Shown here one piece after another: positions 28,491 through 43,029 of a DNA stretch of 64,000 bases; positions within the stretch are counted from its first letter, which is position 1; each line of letters starts with the position of its first letter. The position numbers and the translations under genes were made by a program. Below the pieces are notes generated by a model. It did no database searches. It saw only the letters and a program-made list of their open reading frames with translations, and was not told where the DNA came from. Source of the stretch: Anarhynchus alexandrinus (Eukaryota; Chordata; Aves; Charadriiformes; Charadriidae); contig VUYV01000045.1 in the NCBI GenBank assembly GCA_008711295.1, positions 4,792,770-4,856,769 of the forward strand. Reading direction: 5' to 3'.

Positions 28491-31400
28491 CCATATATTG
28501 GAAGGACACGGTCCTTGAAATCCTCTGGCACCGCAAGCTACTGCTTTCAAACTGGAGCAGAGACAGATAAGGATATCGTGAAGGAGACATTCGGCATTGC
28601 ATATTATAAAACGGAATCCTTAAAAAACCTGGATGCTTTTGGCAGTATTTCATATCTTGTCAATAGAACCCATATATATTCATGCGTATTTTAAGTAGAA
28701 TATAGCGTACTGCAATTTCTGCTATCTAAGCAAATATCTCAGTAGAGTAATTTAAAAACAGATCTTTTTTTTTGTTGTTGTAGCCAGCACAGCGCCAATT
28801 AAAGAGCAGTTCTGGCCTATGTTAGGCATTCTGGGCCAGGATCGGTCCGTATAACTGCTGAAGGCAGCGAAGATGCTCAGGAGTTGACCCAGCGCAGGGT
28901 GAGGCCGTCAGTGGCCGACCCCTGAGCAGAGCTGCGCAGGGATTCTGTGCTGCAGCGCGCGCGCGCTGCTGTGGAGGAGATCCGTTTAAAAAGCAAGAAA
29001 TGCAAATCGTTTTGAATTACAGGCAGCAGGAAGGATTCTTGCTCCGTAATACTTAGATAAACCTCTATTTATGTGGCTGTATCATTCCTGCAAGTAATCT
29101 GCTTTTTGTTAGGGGTAGGATGTGATGACAGTATCAACACTGAACCACACTTGATGGGATTCATTCTATTTAACTTCCGATACATGTATATATCTATTTG
29201 CATCTATATTTCCCTCTGTCTAAAAATATCCTAAGGTTACACATTCAAGGCTTCCAGCTTCAATGAAGACATAGAGTGAACAATTGCAATTTGAAATCTG
29301 CTGGTGACATATACGCAGAATTATTGTAACATGCCCTGCTGTATTAGTGCTAAATTAAATGTTTCAAAATAGAAAGAAGAAACTATAGCATTTGTCAGTC
29401 TTTAAAAGTAATCCTGTGAACCTTGCTTTTTGTTGCTGTGTTCTTATCAGAAATTTGAAGAATCTGCGTTTTTGAAAAATTACATAATATGCAGTGCCCT
29501 GTGCAAATCTGTGTGAGCGGAGACGCTCGCTCACTGACGCTTCACTAAAAAGTTCTGAGGCTGCAAAGTTTCAGCCAGCTGGGAATCTCAGATCCACGCT
29601 AGCAGTTATCTCCAGATGGCTGCACTCTTATTTTGTACCAAGTCTTCTAGCATCTCGGCGGTTGCATGTTTGGAACGATGATGTACACTGTTCCACTTGT
29701 TTTTGCCAGAAAATGTACAGGGCATTGTATGATAAGCTTTGACACATGGTATAGCTCAAAGAAGAGGTGAGTGAGAGAGCGTGGGGAGAGAAAAGGGGAA
29801 AGGAAAAGAGCCGCCCAGGAGAGGAAAGGAGTAAGAAAATGCAGCAAGAAGTTTATGTCAGTGTAATGAATTCAGTCTGACTGGCAAATACAATTTGACT
29901 GCAAGTTGTGAATTTCATTGAATTTGATCCAAGAAAGACACAGCTGAGCAATCTGCAGGAAGCAATCTTTTCCTAGAAGTATGCAGCTCCAAACTGTACA
30001 AATTCTTCCACTGGTCGTAAAATGTCTGTGCGCCACTGAACCTGTGTAATCGGATACTTTTGAAGAAAAAGTACTGTACTGAGACAGTCAACTAAAGAAT
30101 AACAAAAAAAATCATTGAACGTAGAGTTTTGAAAGAAGAAAACCTATATAATTTGAAGTTGGCCAACGAAGCCCTAGTGATAAGGACAGTTAATCATTTC
30201 TGGTGCAGCTGTTTCCTGACATTTCTGCAAAATGTTGTGGAAAAATTAATGAAGGTTCGTTCAGTAATGGTTTCAAGCTTGGCTAGTGGAAAATATGACA
30301 GTATTTCCATCGTCAATTAAGAACAAGCAAGGCTTTTTTTTTCTGTAGGGGAAGTGGTATGCAGTTTGTACTCCACAGGAAACTGTAGACTTGAGAGCAG
30401 CTGTGTGATACTAACAGGTATGCAGAGAATATGGAGAAGAGCCTGGGCCCTCTTCTCTTATCACACGTGCTTCAGTGTCGTAGAGGGCTCTCTCTTAGAT
30501 ACTGGAAAAGACGACTTACACTATCTAGCACGTGGGGTTGTTCCTTCGAGTGTCTGACTCTGAAAATAAATGCCCTTCTTGTCACTTCAATAACAAAGCT
30601 TCTTGTATCGATAAGATTTTCATTGCGATTGTATTTTATTACTGTGCTGCCCCAAAAGAATAACCCCTTTGGGTGGAGGGCCGCAGGATTTTTTTCAACC
30701 GATCTCTGAAATTCACGTTGCTTGCAATTCGATCTCGGCGTGTGTGATTTTCACAGCCGTGCAAGCGCGCCTTGGCGAGCACGTGTGGTCGCCGTGCTCC
30801 CTGGGTGCAGCGCAGCAGTAACCCCGCTGTCACTGGCTATCAGCTTTGTGGTTTGGGGTATAGAGGGGAACTCGTCGGCCTCCTGTGCGGTACGCACAGG
30901 GGCCATACCTGTGTGCGAGCTCGGTGCCTTACGTGTGTATGTAGCGTCGCAGATGATAGCCAAGAGAGCGTGCGGTGTAGAAAGGCAGGAGGTGCATTCC
31001 CGTTGCAGACCAGCATAGCTGAAGGTCACTGTAGCAGCTGAGCGGTGGCCTTTGTCCACTCCATCACCTCGTGGCCCACAGCGCCTGGCGGCTGGCCAGT
31101 TGCCGCAGCCTCCTCAATGGCACCTTGGGGTTCCCACTACTGCCGCAGCTCCCCTGTGCTTGAGCTCCTCCAGCTCAGCTCAGTTTTGGGGGATGCTGGA
31201 TCCGCTCTGCTGCTGGGTAAGCTACACGGGACAGGAGGTGATCGGGAAAGAGGCAAGGTCTACTCTTGAGAGTAAGTTGTGAAGACCGGTGCCGTGCTGT
31301 TAGTAGAATTAACTTTTTTACTCACATGGATCTACCTTTTATTATGAGTTAAAAATGCATTAATGTGAAAATACAAGGCTGGTACAGAAGTACTGTAAAT

Positions 31401-34400
31401 CACTGCAAATGTTCAGGTGGAACGGTTTAGGTGCTTGGTACCTTTCTGGACTGTGAGGGGTTATACAAGTCTGCCTGTTCTAATAGCTTATTTCTTCCTC
31501 TGACTTTCTGAGATACTTTGAGCCCTGCCATAAATATGGTTTCTAGCCTCCTTGCACACTACAATGATTCATGCTAAAGTGGTTGATAGAAAGAAGGTGC
31601 GTTACAATGAATGGTTTACGCTTTTCTAATATCACTCTGTAAAGGAGACACTTACTCGGTGCTCCTCCTGCAAATTTAGAAGACCCTTAGCAAGCTCACT
31701 AAAAATGTTTGTCTTACTCTCTGTCGTGTTAGCTGTGGAGTGTGTAGTTCTTATTGGCAGATTTAAGCCAGTGTAAAACAATTAATAACAATGTGAGTTG
31801 CATCCATGATTTGTGACCATTCACATAATCACACACAGAAGTCAGCCCCAAGTTCTGGTGCAGCCTACTGTACCAGCAGACTGGTGCAGCCTACTGTGAG
31901 GAGCTTCACTGAAGACTCTCCGAAGCCTGCAATCCCTAGTGCACGTAAACCTGTTGCTGAAGTCAATGACAGCTTTACCGGTATCAGAGCATTAGGGACA
32001 GATTATATATAAGAGCCTGTAATTAATCTTGATTTGGGACATTAAAAGATTAATCCTTCAAGCATCCCATCTGTAACCATGTGTGTACTGCCGCTGCAGT
32101 CAATATATTGTCGTGCCCACAGTGGGACTGCTTGTGTGCTGCAGGGTACGCATGGGAGTAAGGGAAAGATGAGGGCTCTGCTCTTGCAGTTTATCTGATG
32201 TGGGAAATCTGAGGGCATCGGGTCCGACATGAGCTGCTTTTCAACTTCTCAGCATGAGGGCTGTGCCTACAGCTGCTTAGGAATTTCCCATAAAAACAAT
32301 TTGTCAATTGAAAGCGGAATTTCCCCAAGAACAAGTTTTCCACTGGAAAATCTCCATATTGCTATTTTTATTTTTCTGGTTTTGTTTTCCCATGGAAATC
32401 TCTGAATGAAATAATTCCCTTCAAGTCACCTTACTCCATGAAGGTCTGCGATTAGCTGAACTGAGCTAAAACAGTTTCAGTTGCCATTAATTTGCACTGC
32501 CTGTTACTCCCTCTTGTCTCATGGTGAATGACAGTACAAAAACTTTATGCTTAAGAAGTTCCTGTGGGCAGGTCACCGTGACAGTCCTCCATGTCCCACA
32601 CTGTATTGTGGTCACCTGTGTGAAAAAGTCTACTAACTACTGAAAAAGGTGTCATAGTGAAACAGATTCTAAAATAGAGGCACCAAACCCTGGGAAACCT
32701 GAGGAGCCACTTGTGAGCTTATATCTTTGCTGTTCCAATGCAGTTTCCCAAATTTTTGTGTATTTTTTACTGGTTATTTAAAAAGTCTATGGGGGTTGTA
32801 AAACTCTTGAATTTCATTTGAGATGAATGGCGAATAAAAAGTAAGTACATTTAAGTGATTGTAAAATTGGCTAAGGTCACACAATCAAAGTGAAGGACTC
32901 CCACACATGTCTTGCTTTATTGCCTGCCCTAAGTGTCCCTACGAAAGGCAGCTGGGTAATGGCTGGGACATCACGGTAGGTGACGGGGCACCTGGTGCTG
33001 AGCATATGGGAAGGGAGAGGAATGCTGCTGACACCATTGTTCATTGTATCACACAGTGACCTCTTACGGATGAGCGTTAAAAAAGAACGAATGCACATTA
33101 CCACTTTTACTTTTTAAAGTAACAGTTTGAATAGTTCACCAAGATTTGTAGCAGATGCCGTGTTCTCCTTATGGTGCTGTGTCTCCAGACTTCTATGAAT
33201 CTTAGTCTTGCTGTCCCTCATCCGTTCTTCATCCTGTTCTCATTTAGACATACAGCCAGTTTTACTTAAAGCACCAAACCTTTGGCTACGTTGCATGGTG
33301 ACCAGCTGGCAGATTTGATGATCGTGGCTGGTGGCACGCACAGAGCACTAGCCCATGTTGTCCCCGAGGGAAACACATCCCCCAGAAGGAAATGGGCTGT
33401 ACCAGAAAGCACGCTGCGTGACAAGCCACTGCAGCGGAGGAAGCTCGCTATTTACACAAGGCTGAAGGCTGGTGCAGACTTCTTCACCTCGTGCACGCAG
33501 GAAGCAGCATGGCAGATGTCTGACTTTCCTTCAGGCAGCCTCCTCTGTGCTTCTCAGAAAGGCACGAGAGTTGTGGTTAAATATTACAGTAACCTTTTGC
33601 TTGCTCAGAGACCGAACAGGAGCTAAGTAACTTTAAACCATTAGCTCCATTTTAAGTAGCTCTTCCACAGGACGAAGGGCAGTTGACTCTCAATCATGTT
33701 ATATCTTCCGAATGAATGACTCAGAGTGAAAATCCCGGGCTGCCCTTACCTACAGCAGAGCATAGTGCCAGTGCAGCTAATGAAACAGATAGGTGCAGAA
33801 GACCTCCTCTGTCCCTCGTTTTTCTCCCCCTCGTAGGATTCTATTTCCCTCTCCCTCTTACTCTGTCACTGGTTTGTTTTGGCCATCCTAAGTTTCACTG
33901 GGTAGCCTGAATCAGACTTCTGAATGTTGACTGCTGGATCTGAACCTTCTCGCTTCTGGGAGGACAGGAGTGACAGCTTATGAAGAACTCGCTTGGCTGT
34001 GAAATCAGGAGGGCTTTCTGAGAACTGTCTTAGTGGTTAGCCCAGCCAGCAACCCCCTTCTCACCAGAAGGTGCTGGGAGCCTTCCCGGCCCCGGACCCT
34101 TCCGCTTCCCCTCTGCTCAGCTGCCCTAGTGGTGCTGAGGACAAAGGTGACAGATCTGAATCAGAAGAAGAGGTGGCACATAAGGACTGGTCATTTATTC
34201 TTTATTTAATTTAAATAGGTCAAAAATTGCCTTTAGGAGATACCAGCGTAACTCACTGGCATTCAAGGGAACACCAAATAGGCTTTCCCTGCTAACAGCA
34301 AAGACTTAATTGTAAGTGAAAAGCTGAACACAGTTTCAAAGATAACACAATGTGACACCACCATTTGCACCTGTGTGCTGTCCTTTGGGGAGAAAAATAA

Positions 34401-37400
34401 AGCCCAGCCAAACTTTATTCCCCTATACTAAAAGAGAAGGTGTTCTTCAGTTATAATTGAAACTGGAATTTTCATTCACCTGTTAGAATTCAAAGACTAA
34501 GTGCAGGAGGGATCATAGCAATTATTCAGACCATTTGGTAAGAAAAAAAGATTAGCAAAAGCTGCACTGGTGACAGTGAGTTGTATTTCACAGTTGCATT
34601 GCAAAAGCTACGAATGGCCTCAGTTCTAAATTTAAGATAGGCAGAAATTGTTCTGTTTAGTGTGTCCTAAAATTATCCAGCACAGAAATACTTTGGGGAA
34701 GTGTAAAAATTAATTCTCATTTTTTTCAAAAGGCAGCTTAAAGGGGAAGGAATGCTGATGTGGAAGTATTAAATAAATGCCATCTCGGTAACAATTTTAC
34801 CAAATGTAGGGAAGAGTCATACACTTCATGTCCTTGTTATAAGATTCCTGGAGAAAATACTCCCACTCAGATAGAAATTCACTGTAAACAGCTCTCTTGC
34901 TGTTAGAGTTGATGTACTTTTGAGGATGCAGTGGCTCTTAGAAGGAGCGGAGAGCGTTGTGCAATAATGTGACCTTATGTTGCATAGACACTTCCAGTTT
35001 TGGAATGCGAAATGTCTGAAACTGGGAGTGGGCGGACAAGAGGTGGAGCCAGCCAGGAGCCTGGGTGGCTGCGTTTCTGAGAAACTCTCTTCTGCTGGTG
35101 AGTACTGCTAATTTGCCAAGCGCATGGCTAAAGCCCTGAATAGCGCGAGTCGAACCACTAAACAACATCGAGTCACAAACGGACGTGGAGCTATAGGGTG
35201 ATAGTTTGGAAGTTAAACTTGTAAAACTTCGGTGAAAACAAGGCTGAATTCTTTCAGACCCGAAACCACAGCCTCCCAAAATGCGTCAGAGACTCTTGAT
35301 GCTGCAGCGAGGTCAGCTTCCCTCCCCCCCCACCTGTGAGTCAGGACAACCCTATTAAAGGAAGCTTTTATTGGAAGCTGTCAATAGAGAGGTGGACAAC
35401 GTGCAGATGGTGAGGACACGGTGGGAAAGAGTTTGGAACCTGTGTCTGCGCAAATGGTCACCAACAGGGAGAAGACCATTTTTCTGGAGAACAGAGGGAT
35501 ACTAAGGAAAGAATAGTATTTGAGCAAGAGGTAGGTTTGCCTGATTTCACCTTCTCTCTAATTAAAACTAGGATTCAGAGTCCACTTAAAGCTGGCGTTG
35601 TATCCATTTCTCAGGGGGACAAAGGCTAAGTCTCTTGTGGGCTCGATGCCCTCAGTGCTTGTCCGCAGTTCCTTCTGTATCTACTTTTGCTGAAAATCAC
35701 AGAAAAATAGTCTTAGAGCAGCTCAGTTCACTGTAGAGAGAAAAAGAAATCCAAGGAGGAAACAGTGTTGTTGACAGGTGGGAATTTCAGCAGTGTGATC
35801 TTGATATTCAGGCAACGCAGACACTTGTTGAAATTGAAACTTTCTGTGGGGTCGTCATGCACTTACTCTTCCCCTTGCTATAAATCCAGATCTGCTCACG
35901 GGTGGATAACACTGCTGGGACATAAAAGTGTCAGTGAACGATGCTGTCCCATTTATATTAGTCTGCTTTAATTTTTTCCTTGTTGTTTGTTATTGCTGTT
36001 ATTACCTGGACTGCTCTAGCAGAACGTTAGCATAGATGAAATTCCTGTAACAAGCAGCATTTTAACGACTGGGACCTGTGGTTTTAGATGTGCTCTTCTT
36101 TTCATGCTGGCAGGTGTTCTGTGCTTCTTGAACTCACTGTTACCGGAGAAGAACTATCTTGCAGCAGCTTTGTGATTCAAAAGATAGATCCAGAACTAAT
36201 TTACAGTGTCAGTACTTTTATTGTTTCTATGTGAGATTGCTAGCAGGAGGAAAGAGATCCTGGAAACCAGCTGTAGTTATTTAATTCATGACCTGTCAGA
36301 AAAGAAGGTTTTGGTTTCCAATCCTGATGAGCACCTTGGGTGAACAGCAGAGCACAGTCCTGGCTATGCAAAGAGCTGACCTACGCGAGCCCTCAGCACG
36401 CTGGGTAGCACTGCATTTGAGTGATTTTCCTGAGAGCATCCCATGTGGAGTTTTCCGCTTGAAGGCTTATGATGTACTGGTTTGATCCGCTTTCCATTTC
36501 GCTGGTGGAATATTTCTATTAACTTTCCCACAAGCTTTTTCCTCACAAGGGGAAAAAAAAAAGTTACTCTTCTTTGCACCTTTAATTTTCATGTCCATGT
36601 TAAGATGTGGATTTGAATCCATGGGTGGTGCATTTTATAAGCAACCTCAGCAACACTTTGTTCCTAGATGTGTAGGTAACCTTTTCTTTAAAAAATAAAA
36701 AACAACTGCATGCACGTGTGGTGTCCCTCTGTCTGCCAAGCATTCATGAGCAAATGGACCTCTTTATGCAGATGTGTCTGAGCCCGTATGGGGATGTATT
36801 CACAGGTGGAGTTTGAGTTGGAGGAAATAAGCTGCTCTTGATAGACTTGCTGAGGCAGGTATCTGCCTGAAATTAGATTTATGTTTTCAGTTCAGAATGT
36901 GTTCTGTCTAAAGATGGTTGAGAAGGAAAAAGAAACAGAAATATACGTTCTTAAAGTGTAAAGCAATACAATGGTTTAGCCGAACTGAATGATGAGAGAA
37001 GAAGGGGGTGGACAGACAAACCTGAGAACAGCAGCGTGGGCTCTCGGAAGGGGTGCAGAACTGCGCCCGGGGGCCACTGCAACAGGCAAAGGGAGCTCCT
37101 GGACATCTTGGCGGGACTAGCTGCCACGTTCCCCTTTAGTGTGGTTCAGCAAATAGTTTCCCTGTTGGACAAGATGGAAGTATGCTTCCTCTGCCATCTG
37201 CCTGGTTGCCTGCCGTCCAAACCTGCTGTGAGCAGCCAGCAGGAAGCGTGGCTGCCTTTGACCTCCGCTGGCCTTTTCCTGGCCTTCCTCTGCCCTTTGC
37301 ACTTTGTGGTGAGGTCCTGGTGCAGCCAGGCTGCAGGATAGCAATGTGACTGCCAGCATCTTCCAGATGTCATGTGAAACTGCAATTTGGTTCATATCAG

Positions 37401-38480
37401 TTCTGTTTCTGCTACTTTTTCTTGCTAAGCAGGTTTATATAGAATATAAAAGTCCAAATCCTACCTTAAGATTAGATTTGACATCCTTGAAAAGATCAAG
37501 GAGAAAAATAAATTGTTGCCCTGAAGAAAGCTCTGAAGAAAAATATCAGACTGATAGCTTCTTTTCTTTTAAGTCTTGCTGATCAGAAATCAGAGGCTGA
37601 ATTTTGGATCAAACATCCGTAGCAGTTCTGCAATCAAATACTCCCAGCTTGTGAAGATGCAAACAGCAGCTCCTCCAGCTTGCTCTAATGAACGGGCAGC
37701 TCTTTGTTGGTGCTAGCAGAGCAATTAGGCTCCCTGCTAGAAGAGCGGTGTTTGTTACGCAGTTGCATCCAAGTGATTGGGTTATTTTACTCAAGCAGAC
37801 CTCACTGAGACACAATTAAAATGGCATTTTCATCTCATACTTAGAGGTTGAGAAAAAGCTTTTGAAGATCTCAGTTGCTCTGATGATGAGCTTGGTAGAG
37901 GAACAAAATCAAACAAGGGTCTTTTGTTGCAGCAGTTGGGTCGTGACCGAGACAGTTGGCTATTTCATTATAGCAAACACGTAGGTGGCCTTTCTCATGT
38001 TTTGAGATCCAAGAGAGGAGCTGTGACTTTACCGACACCTTTGAGGGGAGAGGAGTCAGTCCTTTGCAGAAGTAGGGTCATGTCAGCTGTGCTGTATGCA
38101 GCATGCGCTGACAGTGCGCCCTTTCCTCTCCGCTGCTTTGAAGTTACAGGCTCCGTCGTTCTGGCAGGATCAGATCTGAGTGGTGAGATCGCCCTTGGTT
38201 CGGGCAACTTGAAATCTGCCTGTGATTTTTTGCACCTGTTTGATTGTGGTATTTATAGCTCATTTTAACCTGTGCTTTGTCTTTGGTGTAATAGTTACCA
38301 GCAGCCTTCCTGGCCGGTACTGGTTCAGCTCTGAGGGAGACGCTGGATGTAATTTGGAGGATGATTAGGGTGAGATCAGGTCTTGAAACCCAAGTCAAGT
38401 TAATGATGAAACCTGAGTTTTGTTAATAATACATTGTAATTATTACTGCCGGCAGGGCAGATATCTCGTATTTCTCATCT
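28491..38480. other. noncoding stretch, no gene recognised
   Basis: No gene or repeat family is recognised. GC-rich spots occur at 28880-28990 (with a short GCGC run) and 30720-31250, but they are diffuse. A donor-like site, ctgctg|gtgagt, lies at 35096/35097 without a convincing acceptor. Frames in this region are short or overlap on both strands. Confidence 0.55.
31855..31897. repeat. 17-bp perfect direct repeat
   Basis: The motif ctggtgcagcctactgt occurs at 31855-31871 and again at 31881-31897, separated by 9 bp. It is too long to be chance at this spacing and looks like a local duplication of about 26 bp. Confidence 0.9.
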
Positions 38481-39330
38481 TTTAGCTTGAGGATCCTTGT
38501 TACAGTGATCTGTTCGACTTTTCGGCTGTTCTACCCCTTGCTCGGGTCTGCCAAAGGAAGATGTCCCATCTCCTCCACCAGATTTCCGCTCGAGCTTTCC
38601 CGGGTAGAGCAGCGCCTCCGCAGATGTCAGTGCGTTGCACAAGCCGGGGCGCAGACGGGCCGAAAGGAGGATACGTGATCAACAGATGAAGGAGCAGAGC
38701 GTTAATAATACAAGACACCTAATTGGACCTGCCCTTTCGCCCAGCAGCGAGGACATATGTCAGCGCGCAGCCGGCGCCTGGCCCGTGGCAACCTGCTCCC
38801 ACCTCCGACAGGTCTTCGCGAGGGAAAGACTGTGTGATGAGCTGAGGCGCTCGCCTGCTGTAATTGCCAATAAAGCATTAATCCTAACCTTTTGTAGACC
38901 GCCCCTATCGCTGGCACCTCGGAGGTGGCGGGCCAGATTGGAGAGGTGACATAAACCGTGGTGTGCGTGACCCGTGGGTGAGTGGGAGGGGGAGCGCGCG
39001 CCGGTGAAAGTGACACCGCGCAGGGGCGGCAGGGAGGAGGCTGCGGCAGGAAAAGCCACCTGCGGCAGGATGTAGGAAGATGTGAGATAGCGCAGCCCCT
39101 CGTCACTTAACGCCGTGTATCTTCTTACCGCCTCCCGTGGCTGCCCTTGCGGCCTCCCCTGCTGTCCTCGCCTGCCGCCCGCCGTGGAGTGACCCGACCC
39201 AGGGCGTGAAATCGGTGGGGCCGTCGCCGAGGGGCGACTTCCAGTTCGTGGCAGTCGCTGTCGTGGAACCGCCGTCCTGGCTGAGGGGTGGGCAGCCACC
39301 GAGTCCCATCTCCCACCCCAGCTGTGCCGC
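38481..39330. promoter_or_regulatory. diffuse CpG-rich block
   Basis: CpG density is raised from about 38.5 to 39.3 kb, notably at 38760-38820, 38960-39060 and 39120-39260. The longest minus-strand frame here (about 230 codons) is rich in R, S, P and A, is overlapped by frames on the other strand and resembles no family, so I treat it as a composition artefact. A donor-like site, cccgtgg|gtgagt, lies at 38977/38978. It may be an alternative promoter or first exon. The evidence is composition only. Confidence 0.3.
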
Positions 39331-42300
39331 CTGCTTCTGGGGGAGCAAGTCAGGGACTGACTTACCCTCAGGAAAATTAACTTCGCAGCGCTCACAGTTT
39401 CAATATTGGCCAATGGAGAAAGCCCATGGCAGGAACTTACCGAAAAGAAGAGCTGCCACCCCATTTTGTTTTACTTCTGCTCATTGTCTTGCCTGTGCCA
39501 TGACTGTGTGTGGGGTGTGACACTGAAAACACAAAGTTTTCATACCCTTGAACCCACCATGGGGTTCGTACTGGTCCAGCAGATCCTCATCGTGGTTTAG
39601 GCAGCAGAGAAGACAAGGAGAAGGCGAGATGGCAGCCCCCGGGGAAGGAGGGAGGTGGCATTGAAGAGGGTTGGATGTGGTGAGGTGGCCCCATGCCCTG
39701 CTCTGCCATGACCCATAGCTGCCCCTTCCTGCCCCTTCTGCCGCACAGCAAACCCTCCCCCCCAGCACAGATCCGACTGAGGAGTTACCATTCCTTTCCC
39801 TCACATTTTTTTCCAGTCAGCCCCTTCCTTGGTTCCAAATTGAATTTGTGCATGGTTAAAGCTTCTCTTGAGGGGCCACTGAAAGCCCGGAGGCCGGGGG
39901 GCAGCTGCTGGTGTCCCCAGTCTCGGGGAGCCGGGGGACAGCTCCTGGGCTCTGCCGCCGGCCCCAGGGGACAGAGCTTCAGGGAAAAGGCACCAGTCTA
40001 TTCTACACGATTTTGGAAAATACCATGTAATAACAAATATTTTCTTAAGTGTACAGTGAAGGTAATTTTTCATTTTTCTAATAAGCTTTCTGGCTGTTTG
40101 GTTTTTTTTTTCATTTCATCTTCTCCTTTGTACATTTTTCTTTAAATAGGTGGAGTCTGAAAAAGATAGGTTATATATAACTCTTACTTACACAAAATTT
40201 CTGCTCCAAATCTGAGTAGGGAGATAGGCTGAGGTTTTTATTGTTATGCTCTTAGCTTTATAACTTAAGAATGGTTTGGGGTATGTGGTCCTGTCTCCTA
40301 TTAACTTTATGTAAATGTACTGCCAGAGTATGGTCTTCAGTATTTAAACCTACTAGAAATTATTTTTACATTCATATTTCCTCTAATATAATAACATTTA
40401 CTCTTCATTTCAGATGAAAATTAAATTGTCTGAAGAATAATATCATCAGCTGATTTGTCTTGCATCACAATGTTTATCTATTCTAGTAAAAAAATCAGTG
40501 ACTATTAAATTTAGTGCTGAGGCATAGGATGAAAAGACAAAACTATGATGCTGAACAAAGAATAGTTGTATCAATGGGAATTCATCATAGCATATCAAGA
40601 AAAGTGCATGCTCTCAATTTCCTACTGGATATAATGTTAAAAATACAATCTTATTAACTTCAATTACTTTTTAAAAAAATTTTAAATCAGAACAAAATAA
40701 AAATCATAATGTCAGAATAATCGTTTTCGTTGAATCTTGCACGTGAAGTTGGCAGTGTGTTATAGTGGGCTTTTTTTCCTCTTGTAAATGAGAGAAAAGG
40801 TCTGGTGTAAGCCTGTGCGTTTTTGTTTAACCCTGGCCCCAGAACGACTGATGTGAGGCATTTGGAGCCACACAGGAAGGCTGCATAATAATGAAACAAA
40901 ACTCCCATGTAAGCATCAGCCAAAGGAGTCACGATATTAAATAGAAAAACCATAATTGTAGAAAAGACCGTTTCCTTGCACAGCTCATGCAGAGCACTAC
41001 AAATTGGCATGTGTATTACTTCCAGTATTAATATTGCAGTAATGTACTTTAAACGGTTGCAGACCCTCTTCCGAGACTCCTTGGGACTGGGCTTGCCTTC
41101 CCTTTGGGTTAGGGGGAGCAAAACTCACGCCGTGCAGAAGCACGAGGTCGCCCTGGAAAGAGAGGTTGCTGAACATCTCTGGACATCTGCGCCGAGCATA
41201 GCTGTGGCTCATCCGATTGCAATTAAGCCCGTAAAAGTTTCAGGGCTCCCGAGGCAGGAAGGTGGGGTGAGCAGTGGGCTCAGCGTGTGGCTGGTCTGGC
41301 ACCGTGAGCGTGGCTAGCAAGAGCTGGCGGCACGAGCCCTCCTGTTCCTGGGCGCGAGGCAACCCCTCGCCTGCAGCCCAGTGGAGCAGGTAGATGGTGC
41401 GTGGTGTCGGAGCGCTGGTGTCCGCTCACCGCGGCGCGTGTCCCAGCTGACATACACAGCTACGGCGCCAGCACTTGAAAGGCACATTCATTAATTCCTT
41501 TAAGCACAGGTATTTGGCAATCAATTCAAACGTGCGGTTGGAAGCGCTTCTCGATACAGCTCATATGTATCAGATGGTCGTTAATACTCGTGCCACTTTA
41601 TTAGGCGGCATAGGAGTGCCTTCAATGGGAGTAAGTTATATTTACACCCTCCCTAAAAGCTCCTTTCTGCTGGTAAACTGATGTAAACTAGCCTCGGAGT
41701 GGATGAGACTGGCAGAAGAGGGCTGTAAAAGCACAGCTGCAGCTAGTCAGTCTTTTGGGCTATGTGTCCTCTGCTTCTGGTGGGGCACAGCCTTCTCTCG
41801 AGGGCAGGGCTGGCTCAGGCAGCGGACCTGGCACAGGACGTGTCCCCCATCCTTCGGCTCTCACTGTCTCATTTCTGGTCCCCAGAGGAGTTTGCTGGTA
41901 AAGCTCTGGTTTTGCTTCTGAATCTACTTCCTAGTCCCATGGGCCGTATTAGGGCATCTTAACAGCATACTCTCAGCTATTCGTTACAGGCTGTCAGGAT
42001 GCAAAACCCACGTGGAAGATCTACCTGGTCTTTTCACATTTAATCTTTTGGTAATCTCAGTGAAAAAGGGAAAATTTCAAAATCTGAATTTTCCCCCTTC
42101 ATGTTCTCAAGTTTCTCAAGTTATGTTTAGAAACAGGAAACTCTTTTACATAAAGGTAAGATTGTGTTTTTAACAAGAAAAGTTGGTGTTAGACCGGCTA
42201 AATATACCCACACAGTCATACTCAGTGGGTAGTCCTGGCTATTTTTAGGCTTTATTTTTGCCTCTCTTTATTTTTTTATTTTTTTTTTAGTGACACCTCC

Positions 42301-42967
42301 ACTGTACCTTCAGCCCGTAGTGAGGCACTGCTTCCTGCGCCGGTATGAAACTTGCAATTACAGGAGGAGTCAATCTTGTCAGGTGTCATTTATCACGCGT
42401 TGCAGAGGGCTGGTTTCAGCGAAGGAAGAACAAAGCTTAATAAAAAGAGAGAGAGAGAGAGGGAGAAGCGTTCTCTTAATAATTTGCCCTTTGCAACAAC
42501 AGACCCTTATCTGATCACCCACGCTCATCTGGCTGCTGACGCTGTACTTGCTTCATTAGTACGAGCTATTTTTACACCTTTTGTGTCTTTTGAGGAACCA
42601 AGGGGGCCTGCTGGCTTGTAGTGATTCACCGTCTCCGGGCGAACAGGGTGTCCTCAAATCCTGCGAGGGGGGTGGGAAGAGAGAAGTCCATGGGGAAGAG
42701 TTCAGTTGAATAAGCAGGTTGATTAATTGGCTTAGGTGGTCTGAGTGCTAAAACGTGGCGCTTCAGTCTTAAGGAAAATAGCCTGTCTGCTTTTGGTTTA
42801 CAAGGCAGTTTTTCAGATTGCTAGGAGCTACCGCAAGGAATGTTTAGTAATTAATTAGCTTAAGTGCAGCTCAGCAAACATGAAGCCCCATATGCTTGTG
42901 TGTATACTCTATGTGTTCATTTTCCTGTCTGCAGAGGGGATGTTGGGTGTTGGACTAAGGAATGTTT
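39331..42967. other. noncoding stretch, no gene recognised
   Basis: The left part to 40000 and the segment 41080-41470 are GC-rich. Between them, 40150-40720 is strongly AT-rich. A 144-codon minus-strand frame at 40687-41121 has no recognisable similarity. I see no exon or repeat family to support. Confidence 0.5.
42446..42460. repeat. short (GA)n microsatellite
   Basis: A run of GA dinucleotides of about 15 bp, followed by ggagaag. It is a simple repeat. Confidence 0.85.
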
Positions 42968-43029
42968 GGGAATTGAACTAGATGATCTTTGAGGCTGCCT
43001 TCCAACCCAAAGCATTCTGTGATGGTATG
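42968..43029 (+). mobile_element. CR1 LINE 3'-terminal remnant
   Basis: The block gaactagatgatctttgagg, then ccttccaaccca, then attctgtgat matches the conserved last 60 bp of avian CR1 elements, without a surviving octamer array. The piece is short and somewhat diverged. Sequence to its left may belong to the same element but is too eroded to follow. Confidence 0.75.
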